From: Lysobacter sp.
Lineage (GTDB): Bacteria; Pseudomonadota; Gammaproteobacteria; Xanthomonadales; Xanthomonadaceae
Assembly (NCBI GenBank): GCA_019634715.1
Contig: JAHCAU010000004.1
Span: 62,001 to 126,000, forward strand
Length of the DNA: 64,000 nt
Direction: 5' to 3'
Positions within the stretch are counted from its first letter, which is position 1; every line of letters starts with the position of its first letter. The translations under genes were made by a program, and so were the position numbers. The notes beneath the pieces are model-generated. The model was not told the origin of the DNA. It ran no database searches and was given only the letters and a program-made list of their open reading frames with translations. Below are positions 55,204-64,000 of this stretch, piece after piece.

Positions 55204-56192
55204 GCGGACGTTCCGGGCAGGGCATGGACGACGCCGGCCAGGGCTGCGGCGTGCGCATCGGAGGCGTTCAGGCAGGGGATGTAGCGCAGCGCGTCGCCGC
55301 CGGCCTCGCGAAACAGCGCCGCGTTCTCCACCGAGATCTCCTCCAGCGTCTCCAGGCAGTCCACAGCGAAGCCCGGACAGACCACGTCGACCGTCTTCAC
55401 GCCCTGCCCGGCCAGCGCCTTCAGGGTCTCGTCGGTGTAGGGCTGCAGCCAGGGTTCGCGGCCGAAGCGCGACTGGAAGGTCAGCAGGGCCTCGTCGGGC
55501 GCGAGTCCCAGCGCGGCGACGATCGCGTCGACGCTGGCCCGGCTCTGCACCGCGTAGGGGTCGCCGGCATCCACCAGCCGCTGCGGGATGCCGTGGAACG
55601 AGAACAGCAGGCGCTCGCCGCGCCCGTGCGCGGCCCAGTGGGCGCGGATCGAATCGGCGACCGCCGCGACCCAGCCGGCATCGACGTGGTAGTCGCGCAC
55701 GACGCGGAAGCGGGTGTCGGCATGACGCGCGGCAAGACGGTCGATCGCGTCCTGCACCGAGGCCGTGGTGGTGGTCGAATACTGCGGATACAGCGGCAGC
55801 ACGGCGATCTCGCGCACGCCGTCGGCGCGCAGCGCGTCGACGACGGAGGCGATCGACGGATGGCCGTAGCGCATCGCCCAGGCCACGCGGACGCCCTGCC
55901 GTTGCGCCTGCATCGCCTCGGCCAGGCCGCGCGTGTACACCGCCAGCGGCGAGCCGCCGTCCATCCAGATCGACGCGTACTTGTGCGCCACCTTCGGCCC
56001 GCGCAGCGGCAGGATGATGAAATGCAGGATCGGGCACCACAGCCAGCGGGTCAGCGAAACCACGCGGTGATCGTGCAGGAATTCGGCGAGGTAGCGACGG
56101 ACCGCCGGCGCGGTCGGCGCATCGGGCGTTCCCAGGTTGACCAGCAGGATGGCGGAACGGGACGGGGGGTCGGCATCGGGCGTCATGCGCAT
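55200..56192 (-). CDS. hemH: ferrochelatase
   Basis: Last enzyme of haem synthesis: inserts Fe2+ into protoporphyrin IX. About 330 residues with ILLVNLGTPDAPT, LPLYPQYSTTTTAS, FSFHGIPQRL (catalytic His), FQSRFGREPWLQPYTDET and CPGFAVDCLETLEEI. Start is taken at Met 56192; 56186 (MTPDADP) and 56210 are in-frame alternatives without clear ribosome sites. A TspO-type porphyrin-binding protein elsewhere in the window (47893) may be functionally related. Confidence 0.94.
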   Translation of the reverse strand: MRMTPDADPPSRSAILLVNLGTPDAPTAPAVRRYLAEFLHDHRVVSLTRWLWCPILHFIILPLRGPKVAHKYASIWMDGGSPLAVYTRGLAEAMQAQRQGVRVAWAMRYGHPSIASVVDALRADGVREIAVLPLYPQYSTTTTASVQDAIDRLAARHADTRFRVVRDYHVDAGWVAAVADSIRAHWAAHGRGERLLFSFHGIPQRLVDAGDPYAVQSRASVDAIVAALGLAPDEALLTFQSRFGREPWLQPYTDETLKALAGQGVKTVDVVCPGFAVDCLETLEEISVENAALFREAGGDALRYIPCLNASDAHAAALAGVVHALPGTSA

Positions 56193-56347
56193 AGCATGAC
56201 AGCCGCGCACGGCAGCACATAGGGCACGCTCTGGCGCGCCGCGCCGCCACGACCATGCTCGCTGCGTCTCGCCCCCGTCGTGGACTGGCGCGGTTCATCG
56301 CGCGGGCGGTAGGCTCCGGCCATCCCGCAGGCCACCGATGTCCGCCC

Positions 56348-57214
56348 ATGCACAACGCCCGTCGCACCGCCCTCTCCCTTGTCCTTCCGCTGGCCCTGGC
56401 CGCCGCCATCGCGGCGCCCGCCGCCCACGCCGGCCCCAGCGAGGACGCGCGCGCCGGAAACGCCCTGCGCGTGCTGACCGAGATCCAGGCGATCCCGGAA
56501 TCGTCGATCCCCGAGAAGCTGCTCGACGAGGCGAAGGCGATCGTCATCATTCCCGACACGATCAAGGCCGGCCTGGTGGTCGGCGGCCGTCGCGGCCGCG
56601 GCGTGCTGTCGGTGCGCACCCCCGACGGCGGCTGGTCCAATCCCAGCTTCGTCACCCTCACCGGCGGCAGCATCGGCCTGCAGGTCGGCGTGCAGTCGGC
56701 CGACATCGTGCTGGTGTTCCGCAGCGAGCGCGGCCTGGATTCGATCGTCAACGGCAAGTTCACCCTCGGCGCCGATGCCGGGGTGGCCGCCGGCCCCATG
56801 GGCCGCAATGCCGCCGCCGCCACCGATGGCCAGATGAAGGCCGAGATCTGGTCGTGGTCTCGGGCGCGCGGTCTGTTCGCCGGCGTCGCGCTCGACGGCG
56901 CGGTGCTGTCGATCGACGACGCGGCCAATGCCGCCGTCTACGGCCGCGATACCACGCCGCGGATGATCTTCGAGGACCGCGCCCCCGAGGGCCCCTCCCC
57001 GGCCATCGCCGACTTCCGCCTGCGCCTGGGCGATGCCAGCGCCACCGCGCGCGCCGCGCGCCGGGACCCCGCAGCGGTCGACACGGCCGTCGCCGCGCCC
57101 GCCCAGGCCGCCTCCCGGGACGCGATGCCGAGCGCGCAGCCCGAACCCCAGCCGCAGGCCTTCGAGACCGTCGAGAATCCGGCGAAGGTCGAACCGCTGC
57201 CGGACACGCCCTGA
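56348..57214 (+). CDS. SYLF-domain lipid-binding protein (Ysc84-like)
   Basis: A 288-residue exported protein: signal peptide ends near HAG-PSED. The SYLF/Ysc84 domain covers about 35-215: KAIVIIPDTIKAGLVVGGRRGRGVLSVR, PSFVTLTGGSIGLQVGVQSADIVLVF, and FTLGADAGVAAGPMGRNA. The C-terminus is a Pro/Ala tail. The domain binds phosphoinositides in eukaryotes; in bacteria the role is unknown. Start chosen at 56348 because it opens the signal peptide. Confidence 0.85.
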   Translation: MHNARRTALSLVLPLALAAAIAAPAAHAGPSEDARAGNALRVLTEIQAIPESSIPEKLLDEAKAIVIIPDTIKAGLVVGGRRGRGVLSVRTPDGGWSNPSFVTLTGGSIGLQVGVQSADIVLVFRSERGLDSIVNGKFTLGADAGVAAGPMGRNAAAATDGQMKAEIWSWSRARGLFAGVALDGAVLSIDDAANAAVYGRDTTPRMIFEDRAPEGPSPAIADFRLRLGDASATARAARRDPAAVDTAVAAPAQAASRDAMPSAQPEPQPQAFETVENPAKVEPLPDTP

Positions 57215-57231
57215 TCCGTCCCGTCCCGCCA

Positions 57232-57268
57232 TTCCGCGCCCGACGCCAGCGTGACGCCGGGCGCGGAA
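57232..57268 (+). terminator. terminator after SYLF gene
   Basis: TTCCGCGCCCG / CGGGCGCGGAA, 11-bp perfect stem with a 15-base loop that itself contains GCGTC-like pairing. No T-run. Confidence 0.55.
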
Positions 57269-57355
57269 CCATCGACCGGACACGGCGCGTGAACGCGCCC
57301 GTCACGGCGTCTGCGGTATCCTGACCGCTCCCTTTCTCACGCAGTGGTAACCGCC

Positions 57356-57580
57356 ATGGGTAGCTTCAGCATCTGGCACTGGCTCATCGTGCTGGTCATC
57401 GTGGTGCTGGTGTTCGGCACCAAGCGCCTCACCAGCGGAGCCAAGGACCTCGGCAAGGCCGTCAACGAATTCAAGAAGGGCGTGAGCGGCGACGACGAAA
57501 AGCCCGCCCAGCTCAGCGACCAGACCAAGCGCGAGGACGCGAGCGAGTCCCGGCGCAACGACGACAACGTCGCCCGCTGA
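57356..57580 (+). CDS. tatA: Sec-independent translocase subunit TatA
   Basis: A 74-residue subunit that polymerises to open the twin-arginine translocation channel. N-terminal helix [21 protein letters not shown], then amphipathic helix with [23 protein letters not shown] and an acidic tail. First of a tatABC operon; TatB begins 39 bp downstream. Start MGSFSIWHW is the family start. Confidence 0.96.
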   Translation: MGSFSIWHWLIVLVIVVLVFGTKRLTSGAKDLGKAVNEFKKGVSGDDEKPAQLSDQTKREDASESRRNDDNVAR

Positions 57581-57619
57581 TCCGGTCGGTTCGGCCGGCC
57601 GCAAGGCCGATCGACGCGC

Positions 57620-58036
57620 ATGTTCGACATCGGATTCTCCGAACTCTTCCTGACCGGAGTCGTCGCCCTGGTGGTGCTCGGCCCCGAGCGCCTGCCCAAG
57701 GCCGCGCGCTTCGCCGGGCTGTGGGTCCGCCGCGCGCGCGCGCAGTGGTACTCGGTGAAGGGCGAGCTGGAGCGCGAACTCGCCGCCGAGGAGCTGCAGC
57801 GCAGCCTGCGCGAGACCCGGGAAGCGGCGAAGGACATCGAAAGCCAGGTCCGCGACACCGAGGCGATGGCGCGCCGCGAATTCGAACGCATGCAGGCGCA
57901 GATGGCCGGGCACGACCCCGACATCGCGACCGCCGTCGCCGACTCGGACGCGCCGGCGGCCCTGCCGGAACCCGGATCCGCCACCGCTCCGCCCACCGAA
58001 GACACCCCGCAGGGAGACCGCGATGGCCGAGGCTGA
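57620..58036 (+). CDS. tatB: Sec-independent translocase subunit TatB
   Basis: A 138-residue subunit that forms the substrate-binding complex with TatC. Opening MFDIGFSELFLTGVVALVVLGPERLPKAAR is the TatB signature with the GPERLP motif; then a long amphipathic helix and acidic tail. It overlaps tatC by 14 bp, implying coupled translation. Confidence 0.96.
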   Translation: MFDIGFSELFLTGVVALVVLGPERLPKAARFAGLWVRRARAQWYSVKGELERELAAEELQRSLRETREAAKDIESQVRDTEAMARREFERMQAQMAGHDPDIATAVADSDAPAALPEPGSATAPPTEDTPQGDRDGRG

Positions 58037-58766
58037 CCTGGACGGCGACGGCAGCAGCCTCATGAGCCATCTGGTCGAACTGCGCGCCCGCCTGATCCGG
58101 GGCGTCGCGGTGCTGATCGTGGCCTTCGTCGCACTGATCCCGTTTTCCGACACCCTGTTCACGTGGCTGGTCGCGCCGCTGCTGGCCGTCTTGCCCAAGG
58201 GCAGCGAACTGATCGCGCGCGACGTGATGTCGGGCTTCATGGCGCCGGTGAAGCTGGCGTTCTTCGTCGCACTGTTCGCCTCGATGCCCTGGCTGCTCTA
58301 CCAGGCCTGGGCCTTCGTCGCGCCGGGCCTGTACAAGCGCGAGAAGCGCCTGGCGCTGCCGATCCTCGCCTCCGCGCTGCTGCTGTTCTACGGCGGCTGC
58401 GCGTTCGCCTACTTCCTGGTGCTCAAGGGCGTGTTCGGCTTCCTGGTGCATTTCGCGCCCGACGTGGTCAAGCTGGCGCCGGACCCGGCGAGTTACCTCG
58501 ACTTCGTGGTGGTGCTGTTCCTCGCGTTCGGCCTGAGCTTCGAGCTGCCGGTCGCCCTGGTGATCCTGGTGCTGCTCGGCTGGGTGACGCCGAAACAGCT
58601 GTCGGAATGGCGCGGTTACGCGATCGTCGGCGTCTTCGTGATCGCCGCGATCGTCACCCCGCCGGACGTGATCTCCCAGCTGATGCTCGCGATCCCGATG
58701 TGCCTGCTGTACGAGGTCGGCATCATCGCGGCGAAGCTGGTGGCGCGGAAGCGGGCGGAAGAGTAG
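58023..58766 (+). CDS. tatC: Sec-independent translocase subunit TatC
   Basis: A 247-residue six-span protein that binds the twin-arginine signal. Characteristic HLVELRARLIRGV near the N-terminus, MPWLLYQAWAFVAPGLYKREKR, YFLVLKGVFGFL, and SQLMLAIPMCLLYEVGI. It ends the tat operon and is followed by a 365-bp repeat-rich gap. Confidence 0.96.
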   Translation: MAEADLDGDGSSLMSHLVELRARLIRGVAVLIVAFVALIPFSDTLFTWLVAPLLAVLPKGSELIARDVMSGFMAPVKLAFFVALFASMPWLLYQAWAFVAPGLYKREKRLALPILASALLLFYGGCAFAYFLVLKGVFGFLVHFAPDVVKLAPDPASYLDFVVVLFLAFGLSFELPVALVILVLLGWVTPKQLSEWRGYAIVGVFVIAAIVTPPDVISQLMLAIPMCLLYEVGIIAAKLVARKRAEE

Positions 58767-58783
58767 TACCGGCGCACAAAAAG

Positions 58784-58835
58784 CAAATCCCCGCGAACCG
58801 CTTCGCGGCTCGCCGCCCCCTCGCAAAGGGGGCTT
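58784..58835. repeat. dispersed repeat, plus orientation
   Basis: AAATCCCC, stem GCGAACCGCTTCGCGGCTCGC, then CGCCCCCTCGCAAAGGGGGC. Opposite orientation to 58997-59053, with the octamer array between. Confidence 0.7.
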
Positions 58836-58912
58836 GTGGGGATACCGGCATGAGGGACTGTAGTCGACCGCCATGTCCTGTACGAGCCTGGACACAGCAC
58901 GTGCTGATGCGG

Positions 58913-58984
58913 ACATGCAGACATGCAGACATGCAGACATGCAGACATGCAGACATGCAGACATGCAGACATGCAGACATGCAG
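58913..58984. repeat. tandem octamer microsatellite, nine copies of ACATGCAG
   Basis: Nine exact copies of ACATGCAG (72 bp). The 8-bp period is not a multiple of three, so slippage would shift frame in any gene containing it. Both strands have short open frames through the array (CHADMQT/CMSACLHV-type peptides), which I regard as non-coding. Confidence 0.9.
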
Positions 58985-58996
58985 ACAGCGCATCGT

Positions 58997-59053
58997 GCTT
59001 GCCCCCTTTGAAAAAGGGGGTCGACATCGCGCAGCGATGGCGGGGGGATTTGC
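58997..59053. repeat. dispersed repeat, minus orientation
   Basis: GCTTGCCCCCTTTGAAAAAG then GGGGTCGACATCGCGCAGCG and ATGGCGGGGGGATTTGC; this is the reverse complement layout of the copy at 58784. Together they frame the octamer array. Confidence 0.7.
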
Positions 59054-59131
59054 ACTTCCCCTCAAGAACGCACACGAAAACGCCGGCTTGCGCCAGCGTC
59101 GTCGTTGCACGGGTGACGCGGGGGTATGCGA

Positions 59132-60799
59132 TTACTGCGTGATGTCGACGTCCTTGGTCTCGCGCAGGAACAGCGAGCCGACCACGAAGGTCATCAGCGC
59201 GATCACGATCGGGTACCACAGGCCCTGGTACATGTTGCCGGTGGCGGCGACCAGCGCGAACGAGATGGTAGGCAGGAAGCCGCCGAACCAGCCGTTGCCG
59301 ATGTGGTAGGGCAGGCTCATCGAGGTGTAGCGGATGCGGGTCGGGAACAGCTCGACCAGCCACGCCGCGATCGGGCCGTAGACCATGGTCACGTAGATCA
59401 CCAGGATGGTCAGGATCAGCAGCACCATCGGCTTGTTGATGCGCTCGGGGTCGGCCTTCTCGGGATAGCCGGCAGCGGTGAGCGCTGCCTTGAGGTCGCC
59501 GGTGAACGCATCGCCCTTCGCCTTGCCCTCGTCCTTGGACAGGCCCGCGCCTTCGTAGGCGACGACCGGCGTGTCGCCGATCTTCGCCTGCGCCAGCGAA
59601 CCGGCCGGCGCGGCCTGGATGGTGTACGGGATGCCGGCCTTGGCCAGCGCCGCGGTGGCGATGTCGCAGGAGTTGGTGAACACCTTCTTGCCGATCGGGT
59701 CGAACTGGAACGAGCACGTCGCCGGGTCGGCGACCACCACCGCAGGCGCGTTCGCGCGGGCTTCGTCGATGGCCGGGTTGGCGTAATGGGTCAGCGCCTT
59801 GAACAGCGGGAAGTAGGTCAGCGCGGCGATCAGGCAGCCGGCCATGATGATCTTCTTGCGGCCGATGCGGTCGGACAGCCAGCCGAACACGATGAAGAAC
59901 GGCGTGCCGATGGCCAGCGAGGCGGCGATGAGCAGCCAGGTGGTGGTGGCATCGACCTTCAGGGACTGGGTGAGGAAGTACATCGCGTAGAACTGGCCGG
60001 CGTACCACACCACGGCCTGGCCGGCGGTGGCGCCGAACAGCGCGAGCAGCACGATGCGGCCATTCTTGCTGAAGAAGCTTTCGGTGATCGGTGCCTTCGA
60101 CTGCTTGCCCTCTTCCTTCATCTGCTGGAACAGGGGCGACTCGTGCAGCTGCATGCGGATCCACACCGACACGCCGAGCAGGATGATCGACAGCAGGAAC
60201 GGAATGCGCCAGCCCCAGGCTTCGAATGCTTCCACGCCCACCGTCTCGCGCACGCCGAGGATGACGATCAGCGACAGGAACAGGCCGATGGTCGCAGTGG
60301 TCTGGATGAAGCTGGTGTACAGGCCGCGCTTGCCGTTCGGCGCGTGCTCGGCGACGTAGGTCGCCGCACCGCCGTACTCGCCGCCGAGCGCGAGGCCCTG
60401 CAGCAGGCGCAGCACGATCAGGATCACCGGCGCGGCCAGGCCGATGCTCGCGTAGTTGGGCAGCACGCCGACCAGGAAGGTGGAGACGCCCATCAGCACG
60501 ATGGTCACGAGGAAGGTGTACTTGCGGCCGACCATGTCGCCGAGCCGGCCGAAGACGATCGCGCCGAACGGCCGCACCGCGAAGCCGGCGGCGAAGGCCA
60601 GCAGTGCGAAGATGAAGGCCGAGGTCTCGTTGAGGCCGCCGAAGAACTGCTTGGCGATGATCGCGGCGAGCGCGCCGTAGAGATAGAAGTCGTACCACTC
60701 GAAGACCGTGCCGAGGCTCGATGCGAAGATGACCTTCTTGTGGCCCTTGGTGAGCGCGCCCTGGGCGGGAGCGGCGGGTGAAGCGGTGACAGTGGACAT
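59132..60799 (-). CDS. MFS transporter, metabolite:H+ symporter (MHS) family
   Basis: A 555-residue transporter with about 12 membrane helices. MHS marks include FEWYDFYLYG, GRLGDMVGRKYTF, RLLQGLALGGEYGGA and FGWLSDRIGRKK. Homologues carry organic acids or compatible solutes (KgtP/ProP/ShiA type). Compared with standard members (about 430-450) it has an extra loop of about 100 residues before TM9 with two cysteines (DPATCSFQF, FTNSCDIA), likely periplasmic. A GGAGGG site lies before the ATG. It lies 17 bp after the porin gene, so they form an operon. Confidence 0.9.
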   Translation of the reverse strand: MSTVTASPAAPAQGALTKGHKKVIFASSLGTVFEWYDFYLYGALAAIIAKQFFGGLNETSAFIFALLAFAAGFAVRPFGAIVFGRLGDMVGRKYTFLVTIVLMGVSTFLVGVLPNYASIGLAAPVILIVLRLLQGLALGGEYGGAATYVAEHAPNGKRGLYTSFIQTTATIGLFLSLIVILGVRETVGVEAFEAWGWRIPFLLSIILLGVSVWIRMQLHESPLFQQMKEEGKQSKAPITESFFSKNGRIVLLALFGATAGQAVVWYAGQFYAMYFLTQSLKVDATTTWLLIAASLAIGTPFFIVFGWLSDRIGRKKIIMAGCLIAALTYFPLFKALTHYANPAIDEARANAPAVVVADPATCSFQFDPIGKKVFTNSCDIATAALAKAGIPYTIQAAPAGSLAQAKIGDTPVVAYEGAGLSKDEGKAKGDAFTGDLKAALTAAGYPEKADPERINKPMVLLILTILVIYVTMVYGPIAAWLVELFPTRIRYTSMSLPYHIGNGWFGGFLPTISFALVAATGNMYQGLWYPIVIALMTFVVGSLFLRETKDVDITQ

Positions 60800-60816
60800 G
60801 GTCCGTTCCCTCCGGG

Positions 60817-62214
60817 TCAGAAACTGTATTTGACGTGCGTGTGCAGGCGGCGCAGGTCGCCTTCCGCCTCGTTTTCGAGCGAGCGCCGGCCCCAGATCAG
60901 TTCGGCGCCGATATCCAGCTTGGGCAACGGCGAATAGATCAGGTTGGCGTGGAACGACTGCACGCGCTCGGTGGCCGACCAGCCGGTCAGCGCCGGGTCG
61001 TTGTCGTAGTGCGCCATCGAATAGAAGACGTTCGAGCGCAGCTTCGGCGAGAAGGCATGGCGCCACGCGGCGAAGGCGCCGTAGCCGTCGATGGGTTCGA
61101 GGTTGCCGCGCGCGTCGAGCACGGTGTCGCTGGCGACGCCCAGGCCGAGATAGCGGCCGATGCCGCGACCGTAGCTGGCCATGTAGCGGATGTCGTCCTG
61201 CTTGCCGAGGTTGAACCTGCCGGAGACGCTGAGCGCGCCGCCGATACTGCTGTCGTCGATGCCCGAGGCCGGGTTCTCGTAGCTGAACTGGCGGACCATG
61301 CCGGCGATCGAAACATGGCCCCAGTCGCCCTTCTTCTGCCAACGCGCGGTGATGTCGGGCATCAGGTTGTCGTCGCTGCTCACGCGCGCGCCGACGCCGC
61401 GATACGGGGTGATGGTGGTCTCGGGATTCTCGATCGAGAACGACCACGCGCCCCTGGTGTAGCGCAGCTGCGCCTGACGGACGAAGATCGAGCCTTCGGT
61501 CGGGCCGATGAAATCGACCGCGTCCGGCAGCGCCGCCACGTCCTGGAAGTTCGACCAGGCCTGGCCGGCCAGCCATTGTGCTCCGTTCGCATTTGCCCAT
61601 GTGACATAGGCCTGGCGCACGCTGACGCCGTAGGTGTTGGTCGCGACTTCGTTGCCGTTGATGCTGCCGCCGCCGAACAGGTCGAACTCGAGATAGCCCC
61701 TCAGCTTGTCGCCGCTGTCCAGTTCGGTGTCGGCCGCGAACCAGAAGCGCGAGAACTGCGCGCCCATGTCGGTGTCCTGGCCCTCGCTCGCGCCGCCGAC
61801 CGGAATGGCCGAGGGCACGTAGAACATGCGGCCGACGCTGCCGTCGGGAATCTCGCCGCCGTCGGTGTCGGTGACCATGGCGTCGAGCTTGACGAAGCCG
61901 CCATAGCTGAAGCGCGTGCCCGGATTCGCGCCGGGCAGGATGGGCGCGGTCTGGATCTTCGGCTTGCCGTCTGCGGCTGGTGCGGCCGGGGTCTGCGCGA
62001 TCTGCGTCTGCGCCGTCCTGACCTCGGTCACCGTCTGCTGGGTCTGCTGCTGCTGCGCGACCAGCTGCTGCACCATTCTTTCCAGTTCGGCGACGCGGGC
62101 TTCGAGCTGCATCTCCCTGTCCGTGGCGGACTGCGCCAGCGCTGCGCCTGGCGCGAGCAGCGCCAGCGCCAGCGACAGGGCCAGCAGCCGTCGCGGTTGC
62201 GTTCCGTGGTTCAT
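60817..62214 (-). CDS. DcaP-like outer-membrane porin
   Basis: A 465-residue beta-barrel. Signal peptide LLALSLALALLAPGAALAQS, then a periplasmic coiled coil (LEARVAELERMVQQLVAQQQQ), then a 16-strand-like barrel of alternating residues ending HTHVKYSF with terminal Phe. DcaP-family porins admit dicarboxylic or small anionic nutrients. It lies upstream of an MHS transporter and divergent to acs, supporting uptake of an organic acid. The start at 62214 opens the signal peptide. Confidence 0.87.
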   Translation of the reverse strand: MNHGTQPRRLLALSLALALLAPGAALAQSATDREMQLEARVAELERMVQQLVAQQQQTQQTVTEVRTAQTQIAQTPAAPAADGKPKIQTAPILPGANPGTRFSYGGFVKLDAMVTDTDGGEIPDGSVGRMFYVPSAIPVGGASEGQDTDMGAQFSRFWFAADTELDSGDKLRGYLEFDLFGGGSINGNEVATNTYGVSVRQAYVTWANANGAQWLAGQAWSNFQDVAALPDAVDFIGPTEGSIFVRQAQLRYTRGAWSFSIENPETTITPYRGVGARVSSDDNLMPDITARWQKKGDWGHVSIAGMVRQFSYENPASGIDDSSIGGALSVSGRFNLGKQDDIRYMASYGRGIGRYLGLGVASDTVLDARGNLEPIDGYGAFAAWRHAFSPKLRSNVFYSMAHYDNDPALTGWSATERVQSFHANLIYSPLPKLDIGAELIWGRRSLENEAEGDLRRLHTHVKYSF

Positions 62215-62292
62215 GTCGGCCCCTCCCGAGGGCACGTGCGGATGCACGGTGACCGAAGCCTGAGCGCGCATCCGCCGGGCAGCCATTCGCCA

Positions 62293-62342
62293 ATGGTCGA
62301 ATCCGACGGCATCCATGGCGCCGATTCGACCATGGTCTAATC
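62293..62342. promoter_or_regulatory. operator-like repeat between porin and acs
   Basis: Arms ATGGTCGAATC (62293-62303) and GATTCGACCAT (62323-62333) form an 11-bp perfect inverted repeat. A third half-site GGTCTAATC at 62334-62342 makes GATTcGACCATGGTCtAATC a 20-bp palindrome with one mismatched pair. The only strong repeat in the 200-bp divergent spacer, so a shared regulator of porin-transporter and acs is likely. Confidence 0.6.
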
Positions 62343-62414
62343 CCGCCGGCACGCAGGACGTGCTGCATTGCGGCACACTGTGGTCCTCCCTCCTCTTTCG
62401 TCGCGGAGCCGACC

Positions 62415-64000
<1,586 letters not shown>

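Noticed and set aside
55204-56928. Minus-strand frame joined to the alpha/beta hydrolase as one large protein
   Set aside because: It reads through hemH and SYLF genes in wrong frames; the hydrolase starts at the ATGA overlap with hemH.
58913-58984. Possible CRISPR-like array
   Set aside because: The repeats are 8 bp with no spacers, and no cas genes occur in the window.
58880-59142. Short open frames through the ACATGCAG array (CHADMQT or CMSACLHV-type peptides)
   Set aside because: Repeat translation only; no ribosome site, no conserved flanks, both strands equally open.

Overview
The window comes from a high-GC gammaproteobacterium, most likely of the Xanthomonadaceae/Lysobacteraceae (Lysobacter/Luteimonas-like). 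This rests on family-level recognition and cannot be confirmed without a search: a DcaP-type porin beside an MHS transporter, a TIGR02999-type ECF sigma factor beside a kinase-TPR protein, DUF3011 and EF-hand secreted proteins, a thymidine kinase without zinc ligands, and dispersed palindromic repeats (GTAGGAGCGGCTT type and CCCCCTTT-N-AAAGGGGG type). There is no sign of a prophage, plasmid, CRISPR array, rRNA or tRNA. The gene content is mostly chromosomal core.

Layout. 1-4661 (-): tamB (cut by the left edge) and tamA. 4756-10750 (-): small secreted proteins, then glyS and glyQ separated by two secreted-protein genes and a repeat-rich spacer. 10807-12477 (+): a class I amidotransferase and a polytopic membrane protein. 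12632-14372 (-): an EF-hand protein and a fatty acid desaturase. 14546-20537 (+): a six-gene lipid operon resembling E. coli ynbABCD with extra members, divergent from the desaturase across paired operator-like palindromes. 20661-25983 (+): a small anchored protein, mutM, an ECF sigma factor, a Ser/Thr kinase-TPR protein and a lipoprotein. 25990-28561 (-): tdk and two Sel1-type proteins. 28685-36438 (+): rep helicase, a TSUP transporter, an acid phosphatase, a lipoprotein and plsB. 36481-41706: a 1200-residue secreted protein with 21 RCC1-type repeats (-) and a divergent cysteine-rich secreted protein (+). 41764-43512 (-): small proteins, three of them joined by GTGA overlaps.

43619-51160 is the most interesting block. 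A minus-strand run encodes a sigma-54 response regulator, TspO, a CHASE3-like hybrid kinase and a REC-histidine kinase (49966 down to 44497). It is flanked by stress-type genes: BON and CsbD on one side, a single-TM protein and DUF1328 on the other. Three intergenic regions of the block carry CRTGC-N5-GCACG palindromes. Two of them also have near-consensus -24/-12 sigma-54 promoters, one in front of the regulator itself and one in front of BON-csbD. I propose a self-activating sigma-54 circuit encoded together with its targets.

51394-64000: ttcA, rdgC and a YgjP-like metalloprotease (+); an alpha/beta hydrolase and hemH (-); a SYLF protein and tatABC (+); a 365-bp spacer with a 9 x 8-bp tandem repeat between two inverted dispersed repeats; an MHS-family transporter and a porin (-); and acs (+), cut by the right edge. 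The transporter, porin and acs share an intergenic region with a strong operator-like repeat, which suggests coordinated uptake and activation of a small organic acid.
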